Positions 13,901 through 27,100 of a stretch of 64,000 nt of DNA are shown here, in pieces; position 1 is the first letter of the stretch; the number at the start of each line of letters is the position of its first letter. The notes beneath the pieces were generated by a model that had not been told where the DNA came from, did no database searches, and saw only the letters and a program-made list of their open reading frames with translations. The position numbers were made by a program, and so were the translations under genes. The stretch covers positions 17,992,235 through 18,056,234 of the forward strand of contig JANCRA010000005.1 in assembly GCA_024362935.1 (NCBI GenBank), written 5' to 3'. The stretch is from Setophaga petechia. Taxonomy: Eukaryota; Chordata; Aves; Passeriformes; Parulidae.

Positions 13901-16900
13901 GTGAGCTCTCCTGTTCATAAGCACCAGAGCTGAAAGCCTGACTACACCATGCAAATCTGCTCTTGATTCCACAGCCCCTAACAAGGTGCTTAAGAAATAC
14001 TGTATCAATAGGATTATATCAAGGGATTTGTTTGATGGAAAGTTTTCGAAAAATCTCTGATTTCAAAATTCACTTTGAATACTGTTTTACTGTCTTCCCT
14101 AGAAAAGTAAAGACTAATAATTAATTAAACTTTGGGAAGGTGAACAAAAATCATAATTGATAAAGAGAATTGTTGTTTATAATGCCTAATTACTTCTCTG
14201 TCAATGTTTATTCCAGTAGATGCGTGTCTTCAAACTACTTTTGTCAAGGTACACAGTTTTTACACCATGGGAAAACTGCCATTTCACAAGGGAAATGTTG
14301 CCTATTCCATACTATATAATGTATATGTGTCTAAGTAGTGCATAGCTAAGAGACACCAAAACGTTTGCAGTGGTTCATTTTAGGGCAAAAGGTAACACTG
14401 TATTTGCAGCTTAGGTTTTTTTGCTTCTTTGCTGAAGTAACACTGCATAACAGAACCACTCTGAAATGACAGTCACAACCAAACAAAAACTCACAATGCT
14501 TCCCAGATGCCTGACAATCAAAGCAATATTAATCCAAATGGAAGGAACTCCTGGGTTTTGGTAAAGTTAAAATTATGTCCAACTTTGCAATTTAAGTGAT
14601 ACTGAACCATTTAAAAAATACCCAAACACAGATAATTTTCAGACTAGGAATAGAATGAGTGTGCTGCATCTGCTTTTGCTGCAGATCAAAACTGTTTCTC
14701 CCAGCATGTGAGCCTTTACTATAAGGACCCTTCATACACAGGCCTCATGACAGTTTCAGAGATGCCACCAGAGAGCAGCAGTATCCCATGAGAAAAAAAA
14801 AAGAGGCAATGAAGCTGTGCTATGTGACTTATATGTACATCAAAAAAAAAACTGTACTACATTAAGTCTTCAGCAAAGGACACTGCATGAAGACACGAGG
14901 AAAACTAGAGACTGAAGATTGTCACTAACAGCAAAGGTAAATCCAAGGGCTCAACACAGACTGCCCTAAGCCCAGTAAAGATGATTCCCTTTTTCTACTT
15001 CTTTCCATTACAGCTTAAATTAAAATATTTAATTCAGAACTTAAATGCTTCAAGCAGAAGTTTCTAAATCTAAAAAATAAACAAGCCATTTCTTTGAAGT
15101 TCAGGGTTGTTTATCTACACAGCACTTGTTAATTACAGTGATGGCAAAGGCAAAAATTCTAGCACAGATCAACAACCTTAAGATGGAAACAAGTAGAAGA
15201 AAACAAAAAAACTTGATTTAAAATCACAGTATGATGAACTTGCTCATCTTGGACCCACTGGATTTGGACGGACAGTTTTCAGCACACAAAATTCAGTGCT
15301 AATAAACAAATCACACACTCAGATTTGATTACTCTCTTTCATCTGCTGCAACAGCTAAGACAAGGAAAGGTTACAACTTTGTGAGATCTTCAACCCCAGA
15401 CTCCAGAGTATAGGTTCACACTTCCATTTAGTATGTTACATACTGTTTCTACTCTATGTCTTTTTCAATAATTTACATAAATTGCCCTAAACGCAAACCA
15501 AGCCCAAGTTTACTGATTACTGCTTTTTATTTTTCCCCCTTTGCCAGAGGCCTATCATCCTAGCAGGTGACTTTCAGCTCTTGTGGTACATTGTTTTACC
15601 ACTCCAAACAATTTGACTGGCGTACAGAATAAAGCTGGAAAACTACTTAAAAATACCTGTCAGCTAGCTCAGTCACTGAGTGCTTAGCCTTATATAATGA
15701 CAGTAGCACTCCACAGGCTTAGCATTTATATACTTGATTCTTAATAAATTCATTGAAGACTTCATTTTTTCAGACTGCACTGGCACTGATTATTCTAAAA
15801 GCTTTTGCAAATTTTAGAAGAATTCTAGATGTTGTATACTGTAACTGAACCCCACAGTCTGGTTACAAACAAAAGTATTTCACAGTACAAACTGCATAAA
15901 TTTAAAAAAGTATTATGTTCAGCAGCTAAATAATTGTATTTTAAACAGCTATACTTTCATAAATCACATTTTTCCCATAACACCCAACAAATAATTTAAT
16001 GTATAAAGAGCTATTTATGCATTCAGTTTAGATTTACAACTTATGTTTTCAAAGGCTGTTCAGATGTCAACCAAAAGCCAGGCACAGATTTGCTCCTGCC
16101 CCTATGTTATGCAGGTCAAGGGCAGCACAAGGCAGGGTTCTAAAAACAACACTGGGCTTTAGCTTTTGAAAAGCTTGTTATGAGGTACAAAAAAAAAATC
16201 ACAGAAATTCTGGATAGTTCTTTTCTGTAACTAGTAAGGAAGGAGAGAAATCAGAGATAATGTTTAGTTTATTAAATGCAAAGTACAGACAGTAACACAA
16301 AATATATTGTATTTGTTTCTGTAGACAACAAAGGTAAAATATTCTTATTTTAGAAAGCCACATTTTTACTTCAAAGGAAACTTAATTGCTCTGAAGCATG
16401 AAAATTAGTTCTATACTTATGACACATCTGTACTATAGTAATTTATTGCTATGAATTAACATAACTTGCTAGGAAGTAAATTTTATCAGTACTTTTGTAG
16501 AAACAACCAACCTGTTTCAGGCTGCATTTCAGCGGCTCTTCCTTCCACTTTAGTGGAGGCTGATTCTGTTGACTCTGTTACTGCAAAAAGCGAAGCAACA
16601 ACCTTTACCATCTCTCACTTTCAGCACCAAAAAAGGTCTAGATAAAATGTTAGATTATGGTCATACAGACTAGTGATTTCTTCAAGAAACTCCTCTGAAA
16701 CAACTAGTGCTCATTGTCACATTTTCCAAATATTTTAATCTCAACTCGTAGGTATTTTTGAACTACAAAACTGAATTTCTGATCAAATGGAAGAATTGTA
16801 AAAAAACAAGTGGACATGCTCTAAGATTCTTCTAGTCAGTCCATTTACTATAATACTCTCTCTGATCCAGAGCAGCTAATCTTTTCTCCCCACCCCGAGA

Positions 16901-19900
16901 AGTCCACCTGAGTAACATAAACCAATTCTATACTTATGCTAACTACAATTAATTTGGTGTTGTTTGGGTTTTTTTTCCTGATCTGCATGCTCTAAATACC
17001 CCTCTTTCTCACACTTGTGGGAAAATAAGAGAAGATTGATGAGGAGCATTGTAAAGACACTCAAGTGACTTGCAGTAGTAGGGGTGCAAAACCCCACATA
17101 CATGATATTAATTGCTTTGTAATCTTGTGTGTTTGACAAGTGGCACACCTGTGTTCAGATAACATAAGGCCTGTGATTCGACTTACAAGGCATCTTATGA
17201 GACACACTGGAGATTCCTGCCCCGCTGTGGGTAAGATCAAAGCACTGTGGCAAATACACCTGTGTGAATCCCTGACACAGAGGAAGAGAGCAGGTTTGGC
17301 AGCTGTCTGGCACGGGCACAGCTCTGTGGTGCTGGTGTTTCCACCTGGGTTCCCACCTGGACACCTCTGCCTGGGCGCTGCTTCCAGGCTGCCCCGGCCA
17401 GTGAGGTAACATCAATAAACTTTGCATCCTGTGCATCTGCGCTTTCGTGGTTGCTCACTTGAGGTTCTGATCTCATAAGGTGGCGTTACCTTAATGTTTA
17501 GCCAGCTATACTTTCTGTTGCCTTCCAATTAAACAGCATAAAAAGATTACCGGGCTCATTACTGCTTTCCCTTTGATCTTCTGGTGCTCTGGAGGGTGGC
17601 GAGGGCGCCTTGCGCTTGGTCCTGCGCAGCGAGGAGTTCACGGCAGCGGTGTCACTGAGCGGCAGGGAACCTTTCCGCACCAACCCCACAGGGGCCTGCC
17701 AAGGGACACGGGGCAGGATGATTATTAGCAATCAGTGGAAAACACTGAAATAGCTCCAGTAATTATTCTCCAAAAGTATTTATAATATTCTTTTGGGAAA
17801 GAGAGAACGTATTACCAGATGTATTGTGTTTTTCGTCTTAATTCCTCCAAGGAGTTGCTTTTAAAAAAAAAAGATTTTCTCGAGTAATTGAATATATTCA
17901 CAGAAGTGCAACATAGAGCAATAGAAGAAAATCAGTTGTTACATAGAACCTAAAAGAGATTTTGATTTTTTTTATGCCCAAAGGCTATTCTACAAACCCA
18001 AAATAAATCTTTTCTAAAAGTAGCTAAAATCATTGTGGAAAGAAGTTTCAACTACATCCTACCACAATGACATAACACAGTGTATCCTTCTCCATTCTTT
18101 CAACAGCACTCCATTCTTCCAACAGCACTCCTAATTAGCCTGTATACATAATAAGTATTAATTTCTTTCCCTCCTTGAAATACCTGAACTTTCATAAAAA
18201 TTTTTAGAATGCCTGATTTCAAAACTTATCAAGCACAACTGTCTTAGAATACTTAACAAAGTTAAATTAGTAAGTTGCAAAAAAAAGTTATAGTACCTAC
18301 TGATGTTACAGTATAGCAATGCCCTCATTATTATAGCAAAAGTAAAAAATCTTAATTCACAAATAATCAAAACAATTAAAAAATGGACAAAGGATACCTG
18401 CTGAAGACCTTATATTTTTATGATATAGCAGTCCAATTGCATTTTAAGATGTTTTTAGAAACACATTCTCTGTCTCAGAAAGACAGTGATTTCAAATTTG
18501 CCTGCCATTCCTAACTACAGTTTGCCTTATGCTGAAGAAAATTATAATATCCACATCTATTAGATAGGCAGTGTTCAGGATCCCAGCAATGAAGGAATGC
18601 ATTTTGGAACTGGACACAGCTGCCTGTTTCTGTAGTAATTCTGATTCCTATCACTCATCTACTAAACAATAAAATAAAATCCTGCAGTGACATTCATTTC
18701 TGTCTAGGATACACACAGTTGGGTGTGGGGTCATCTCCAGAGAACTTCTCTGTGCTTCAACTAACCAGCCTGCTTCACAAAGCACAGTATCAAGGAACAG
18801 AGAAGGCATAAAGACACCCACATATTCTTGTTTCACTGACAACCCTTTCAAAAACATCAGACAATAGAATTGTTGACCGTGTCAATTTCCATGGAAAAAG
18901 ATCCTTATGATTTAGAAAGCTACCACTGAACAAATATCCAAAGATTCCACAGCAAGTGGGATATTAAAGACCAAAAGCTGCAGCATTTGGTTGTATACAA
19001 TCAAATCTATAAAGAAAATGACAACAGAAAAGATACTGTCACAAGGTGTCATCTGTCAGGCAGCGTTTGGCAGGTCCCATGAGATTGCAGTACAATACCT
19101 GAATGGATGAACAGGGCTTTGAATGAAAAACTATCCTCTGAGTCACCCTGGGCACCCTCAGTCATCTGCTTTGTCCCACCCTGATATCAGGTACAACAGA
19201 GCCACAGATACTGCATCATAAGGAACACCACTGTCTAAAAATGTACAAATAATTCTACCCACTACTCTAACGCCAAAGCAAGCACTCAAATCTTTTACAG
19301 CAAAGCAAGAGTCAGAATTTAAGGGAGAAAACATAAAGCACAAGGTGAAAAGTTCTTTTAAGAGCACCAGATGATAGGAACACAGCACTCCTAATTAAAA
19401 ATACTTGCATGCTTGAGTAGTTTTTAAACAAGTCAATTTCTAGATTAAAATGTCACACAACAAAAAACACTTTACACTTTCATCATTTCTTATTCACAGT
19501 TCCAAAATAGTTCTTCAAAAGTAAAAATAATTAGTAGTAGTCAGCCTTTGAATTTATTCAGGAGGGGATATCAAACACAATATTATTTCCCCAAATGAGG
19601 TTTTTTTCCTTGCTGAAGCATTTCCTCCTTGCAGTTGGGCAGTTGTGTTTGCCTGCTCTCTGGCAGCTGTGCTGAGGCTGCAGCCCCTCTGCTCTGCACA
19701 AAGCCACATTTCCCTGTTCCAAGGTCTGCACCTCCTGCGCTGCACGCGGCTCCCGCCGCGCCTCGGGCGGCTCCGAGCTCTGCGCACACTCGCCCGCTGA
19801 GCAGATGCCACCAGAGCTCCCTCTGCACACAACAAGTGTGTGTGTGTGTGTGTGTGGGGAGGGGAAACGTTCTCAGCATAAGAGCACAAATGCTACTAGA

Positions 19901-22900
19901 AGATTTTTATAAGCCTTTCTACTGCCCTTTGCATCCAAAGAAACAAACAATTTGCAAAGAGAGATTTCAAGTAAGTACTAAATGTTCCAGTTAAGGTTCA
20001 AGTGTTGAACAGATTTTCTCAGGAATTATTCAACATATGAATATTAAGAGCTTTCAAATCCTAACAAAGGCTGTAATGTGAAAATAGTACTTTAAACAGA
20101 TGGAAAAAAATTAAAATTATGTTATTAAGACATATCTGACAAAGCTTTGGAATATACATCTGGGTGTTCATGTGTCATACCAACTGCCTATGATAACCAG
20201 TGCTTTATCAGTTACATTTAAATTAAAATTCTTGTTAGGATCACTAAAGTAATTAACTGTGTTTATGCAGAAACACCAGTGAACTCTGTTGTAACTTCTA
20301 TAACACATGCAGGAGTTCTACTTTTAACACCATGCACCCTCTTCATCCTGCAACAAGCAAGGGTGGATATGAAAACTTTTTCATCTCAAATTTGACACCA
20401 AATCCCACCCCAAGCAAACACCAGTGGATGCCAGTGCTTCCCAAGTTCCAGTCTCTGTAAGCAGTGGTAGACATAGTGCCTTGCCCTTCTTTTCATTTCA
20501 AAAAAAGCAAATCAAGGTAATCAAGGCACAGTAATTTTGAAGCTGCAATGGAAGCAAAAAACCAAAAAGCATTTGGGAATGAATTCAGTGGTAGTGGGGC
20601 ATTTCAGTGTGCTGGAAAGTCTACCCCATACCAAGGGTCACTGGAGAGAGATCTTCATATCACCACATCCCACCTCTTTTGCTCCATACACATCTATGTC
20701 TAACAGAGAAATATAGGTGAGTGTATCATGTAAGATAGCAAAGCACATTGCTACTCATATTTCCAATATTTCTTTCTTCCCTTTGTATATGCAGGCATAT
20801 GTCCAAGGAGTAAAAGCAAAAAATATGTATTTGCTCCTACAATAACTCATGCATTCAATTTCTATTACATGGCTTAAGCTCCCCAAAACACTTAAACTTA
20901 TCTTAAGTACTACAAAGGAAGTAATATATCTCTGATCCATTGGAAAGAAAAGACATACAGAATATATTTGAAGAAACTCAGCTGGTGATACTCTGTCCAA
21001 ACAACCAATATGACTATTTTCTCCTAGGATTTATCTTGCTGGTAAAGAGGTAAATACAATAAAGGAGTAAAGTTATGCATCTAAGATACTGAAAAGTGGA
21101 TGCATTCAACATTCATCACCAATTCTGAAACATTTCAGAATAATATCAGATTATCTTCATGCAAACTTCAGATAGTCCTGAGCACTCTCTACCCTGGCTC
21201 TACCCAAAACCTCCCTGCTGTCCACAGTGCTCAATGCATCATTGTCCAACTTCTCCTTTAAAGAGCTGACCATAAAGTGCAGGCAGGCCTCTGCCATAAT
21301 TTCTTCAGCATGGAATTCACCCCTCACAGAAATCCTAACTAAGCTGTCCTGTGACAATGGCTAAAAAAATCTTTTCAGAAGTACTTTATGGTCTAGCTGC
21401 TTCCCACCCTTCACCCATTCTCCCATTTTCTACCTTTTCTTTTTTAAGAGGTAGCCTGGAGATTTAGATTTCTTTAGGAACTAGGGTTGTGTAAGTAACA
21501 GCAATTTGTATTTCTAGAGTTGAGAAGTGCTATCCATTATCTTAAACTGTAAAAGTTTTAACTAAAATTTTTCACTTGCTCCTACCCAAGCATAGTTTAC
21601 ACATGCTGCTAACAAGTGTAAACAGGGTAAGGAGAGAAACATTAATGGGATAAAATGCAGATGTATCAGTCTAGCTTTTATAAATAAAGCAGTAGGAAGA
21701 AAATCAGCTGTGGCACTTTGGGCATAAGCAAATACTTTTCTTTTAAAGAAGTGTTATTACTAGAAAATTGCAACCACTATTATGAAAACTGTGAAGATAC
21801 ACACACTAAATTATACAACAACACTTTTTTGCAAAAACCCTTGAGAGTCCTCTTTACTTGCAAGTGTATTTAAACTTGCTAGTTCTAAACATACTTCTGA
21901 CAAAAGTCATCTTGCCCAGAACTAGAACAGACAAATAAGTGGGAGATTTCAATATTAAAGACTAACATGCTCATTTCTCACTTGATTGAAATAGAAATTT
22001 GCTGGACAAACATTAACCATTTAAGCATCCTCCAAATCTCATGCAGGAAAAATAAGCAAATCATGCTATGTAATAACTAGTAAAAGGTACCCTGTCATCC
22101 ACTGTACTATTTTCTCCCCTAAAAATAGTACCATGTCCCTAAAAACTAATTCTAATCACCTTGAAATGAAGACAGAAAAAGTTCCAAACCTCATATCAGA
22201 ATATTAACTGCTCACACAAAGAGAAAGCAGTTTCTTTAACGGAAAATTACTGGAGAAGCTGTAGGAGGTAAACATTAAAACCCTTTTTCATACTGTGAGA
22301 AACTGGACTACAATATGTTGAGAATTTGAAGAAAGACCACAGTGAGAACTCTATTCCCTTAAAGTTGGCTCACTTCACTGTTGTCTGATGTTAATACTTT
22401 GACACTTTTCTCTCAAACCGAGGCAGACAGTTGATCCTGTCACTCCTCCCTGACTGGTGGCTGGAGTACCTGCCTCTCTGCCCACTTTGGTGCAAACCTC
22501 AAGTTTGTTGAAGGTGGATTCAGTTCCATGATGTAGATTGTTTATAAAGACATTTAACACTATTGGCTATACAACCAACTTCTTGGGAACTCCACATTAC
22601 AACCAGTCTGACTTAGAGCCATTACCCCCCACTGTTTGAACTGCAGCCACTTTTTGTCCTATCTTGTGTTTCACCTGTCTGGTTTGTATCTCACTTTTTC
22701 AAGAAAAAAAATTTGAGGTAGACTGGTGATGAACACCTTGATAAAATAAAAGGTAGACGACTTCATCCTTTATCCTCGGATTTCTGCTTGCCACTAACTT
22801 ACAAATTTCTTGCTCATGAGATTTTCTGCCACTCTACCACTAGGCTTGCTTTTGCATTCCTAAGAGAACTTCTGCATGTCCAAGAAGTATCTATGTATTT

Positions 22901-24129
22901 CTTTCTGGGAACTGTTCTGCCCCCTTTTATTTTTGAGCTTGAGTTCTTTCAGTAGCAAATTTAAATAAGACTGTGTAAAAAACTTAAGTGTTTATTTTTG
23001 TCTATTCCTATTCCCACTTAGGTGAATGGACAACTCTTGTACTGCAGGAAGGCTGTCTCTGAAAATGTCTCAGTACTCTTCCAAGCAGCAAGTCTATTCT
23101 CCAAGGAAGTCTCCCACAGGTTCCTTATCAGGATTTCCCTGATCAAGTTGAGCAATAAGCCAAATTCATTCATTAGACGATAGGGAGGTAGATAACACAA
23201 CACAAAATATTTTACTTGATTTAATAAAATTCAAAGGAAGGAGCAAATATTTGTCCACATTTAAGTCCCAAGTGCTACATTTTCTGATAAATCACTGTGC
23301 AATCAAATCCAAATTAACGAGAAGTCACCTTAAAAAAAGCATGCCAAAGGCCTCCAATTTCAAGTGAGTTGCACAAAGTAGTACAGAAATAGAAAATATG
23401 CACAAAAATATAACTTGATCTGGATGTCCTCTCTTGTTAAGCTATTCAACATCAGTCAGATCATTTTAGATCACTAGGAAATGTCAGCACAAAACAATAA
23501 ATCAAAGCAATTGAGTGACAGCCAAGCAGTCATACGTTACTTTTAGACATAATAGGATATTAATCATTTAAAGCATGTTAAAACTAACAAGCTACTTCTT
23601 AACAAATTGAACAATTAAAAGAGAAACATGGTGGAGTAAAAAAAAAAAAAAAAATCATGATTTTCTTACTCTCCCCAAAGGTTCCTTTTACTAAAATTCA
23701 GAAAGAAATCTTTATCTTCTTCAAATGATAAAGCTTTTCAGCAGGACACAATACACAAAAGCAGAACTTCTGTTAAACAGTGCTCTCTTGTGGTTCTGTG
23801 CATCAGTGAAAGACTAAATCATTGTAGAAAGGTAGTCACAGTCTGAAATTTCTTGTCACCAAGTCTAACCCAAAATTAATCTCTCAGACTTGGATTTCAT
23901 TTAGTTCTGCATTTAGTTTTTCTAGCATGTCAATAACCTCATATCCAAAGTCCACCTTTAGATACTGTATTCAAAGCAAAGCAGGAAATTAAATTCAAAA
24001 ATATAGATAACAAAAAATTTAACCTTGATCTTTTATTGGAATTCACAATTGACAATATGTACAATACCAGGATAGCAGTTAATGCATCAATTCTCACAAA
24101 TTCTATAGGCACAATTTCTGCATGTCATG

Positions 24130-24180
<51 letters not shown>

Positions 24181-27100
24181 ACTCAAATATGTAGCCCAGG
24201 TCTCTTTGCTTAAACAAAATACTGCCCAATTTTTATTTTAAAAATCTTTAACTTGCTGGGAACAACATTTAGACTGCTCCCCATGTCCACTTTTTTCAAC
24301 AATATAGTGTAAAGAACAAATTATTCATTATCTCATATAACTAAAATATTAAAAATAAACAGGAATAATTAACCCAAATTACTAGTTATAATAAAGTGAG
24401 ACCGCCTTCTCATATTCAAATATAGAAAGTATTCATCTAAAAGAATAAAAAGGTGCTTACAAAACCAATTTATACAAGAAGTCGGTGTTACCTTTTCAAA
24501 ATACAGCAGCTATTTTTGGTTATAAAGTTTAAAAGGAATGCATAATTTAGTTTCTATAGTTATTTTCTAGCTAAATTTTTTTAAAGCATTAACTCCATTT
24601 TTATTTTCCATTTATTTCAAGCCTCACCATATATTAACAACAGGGCTATCAGGGTTATTATGTCTGTGCTTTTAAAGAGAAGTGAAGCAAATGTAACTGA
24701 CCTGTTCACTCCTATCAAAGCTGTTGGATTTCACAATTTCAGCTGCAGGTGCGCCCTGGGCTCGCGCGAGCTCCTGGGGAGCGCTGTGGGAGCTGGGCAG
24801 GGGCGGCAGGGGAGCTCTCCGCTTCTTGGGCATTTCCGCCGGCAGCGTGCTGGAGTCGTACTGCTTGCTCACGGTGTTAGACCTCGTGATGAATGCTGGC
24901 CTTGGCTTGCTCATCAATGGAGTTGTTGGGGCACTGGCAGCCTTGAGGTGTGGGAAATAAAAACAAACCCAAGTCGCATATATTTTCTGGAAAATAATCA
25001 ACATTATTGATTGCTCAATCTGAATATGTTTCTAGAAGTTTTCCTTATGCAAAGTTACACCTTACTTGTTCTCTTTTCTTCTTGTTTCGTTGAAAAAAGC
25101 TGAAAAATCCCTTGTTTTCTTTCTCCTTCAGAACATCTATGTTTTCAGATTGGTAGGACCCTAAAATAGAAAACAATAGCTTTAGACATTATTTCATGCA
25201 GAGATTATTTCTCCTACATTCTTACTATTTCACCATGTCATAAACATCCTGCAATGATACACAAAACACATCATAAATCACCTATATTAATAATTTTTCT
25301 AGATGTGGCAAAATGAACAGTTTGCCTAGCATCCATATTCTTCCTCTCCTTCTCAGAACTCAGGGCAGATGAGTTTCAGCTGCTCTTAATAGCAGCACAT
25401 AATCCAGCACACCCCACTTGTCATACGCTATGGTTCACATCACAAAGGTAGTAAAAGGGGAAAGAGCATCAGACTTTTCAGCTCTCCATTCCTACTGGCT
25501 TAAATTTATGGCACAGTGGTAAAGTGTGAAGTGGGACAAGCCAGGCCCCAGCCTGCACATGGTGTAACTATGGAGAAAGATCCCCCAACACTCCAGCAGT
25601 GTTTGAGTTGCAGTTACTATAACTGCGTGGCAGTTGTAGTTTCAACAGTCAAATCAATTCTCGTTTTCTTGCAAAATTTATCCTCCTTAAATTGATTTAT
25701 TCATACAAAGGATTTGTAAATCTCATGAATGACTTTTTTTAAATTTTACTAGAATGAACTTTCTGAAAGAAATCTCATTGAATGCACATGTAATGAGCAA
25801 CAGAAATCAGGAAGTCTGGTAAAAGTATCAACATAAACATGACCCTAAATTGAATAAATTGATCTAGGGTAAAAACTATACAAAAATACTTTCTACATAG
25901 CTGTGTATATCCAATTCTGCACTATCATTTACAATATGCATTTAAGATAGGACAGAGATATTACTCATGTCACAGTTAAACAGATGTTGTAATAGGAGCA
26001 GGTGCTAATGTCCCATAAGTGCTAAGTTTCACTGCCTATTTCAATAAATCATACCTTGAAAAGATGGGAAATTTAAATCAACTGGTGATGTGGCTACAGA
26101 AAGACAAAAAGAAAGACAGAAAATGAGAATCTGAATCAAGGTTGTAGTAACAATATACAAACACAGAAAGCCAAGCTGGATCTTCAACACGGGTGAAAAA
26201 TTAACTTTGCAGAAGTAAAAGGATGTGCATCTTTACTGCCTAATACTTAAATCATTCTAGAACTTGAGCCTGAAGACATGCAACACAGACTGCAACTGTG
26301 TACATAAGCAGGGAGGCTTCACTTATATTTCTGAAGCAAAGAGAAAAATCAGTATGTAGAATAGTTGGCTCTGATTTGGATGGTTAGGCAGTCCAAACTT
26401 GGAAAACAAAGAGGAATATAAAATTAAAATATAATGTTAATAAAATTTCAACTTAAATTCTATTAAGTAAAATATACACCTCACCATTTACTTTCATGAA
26501 GATAATGGAAAATTCAGAGCTTTGAACCTGCCCACAAAATAGAAATGCTGAACTACTTCATATTAAGAGAATTGAAGAATATCTAAATTTCCTAGCAGGG
26601 CACTGCTGTGTGGAAAGTATATATGCCTTGGTATGCCCACCTAAGGATTTTTGGCTCCTGCTTCAAGTAAAACACACATCATATCATGCAAAAAGCAGCT
26701 TTTCCAGTCTGTAGATGAAAGCAGTAAATAACCCGACAAAAAACAAGCACTTGGGAGCACACACAGTCAAAGTAACTTATTTTGGCAAATAAAAATATGT
26801 TGGTTTCCAGTGTGGAAGAGAAAGATATTTAATTTTTGTTTCCTCTATAGAAAAATGAAATACTGTCCAAATTTGTCATTCTGACCTTTAGCAAGTAAGC
26901 TGAGAAAACTCCTGAAACTGTAACCCACCAAACAGTAAAGTTACCATATTTATGTAGAAAAAGGGGCAAAGACAAACAAAACCCCAACAAGCCCCACAGG
27001 TTTTAAGCAGAAATAAAATCAAGCAAATAAAACAGTGGTCAATACCAGGAGTGAGTCAATCAATATTATTGCTTTCTGCATTGAGGTAAAATTTCCTGTG

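Larger units (their letters stand above)
17696..24701 (-). other. COBLL1: 7-kb intron: CpG patch, CR1 fossil, TA microsatellite
   Basis: This is one of the longer introns. It holds a 19-bp tandem duplication (18091-18128), a CpG-rich patch (19629-19830) flanked by a TG run, a protein-like but unrecognised frame (21157-21357, minus), an old CR1 remnant (22478-22770), a 17-nt A run (23638-23654) and a TA microsatellite (24135-24177). No COBLL1 exon is needed here: human and this protein join directly across it. Confidence 0.75.

Noticed and set aside
19554..19994. four overlapping frames in the 19.7-kb GC patch
   Set aside because: Open frames on both strands at once reflect composition (few stops in GC-rich DNA), not coding. 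The protein joins directly across this intron.
24660..25010. 116-codon plus-strand frame
   Set aside because: Antisense shadow of the KRAP-motif exon 24702-24941.
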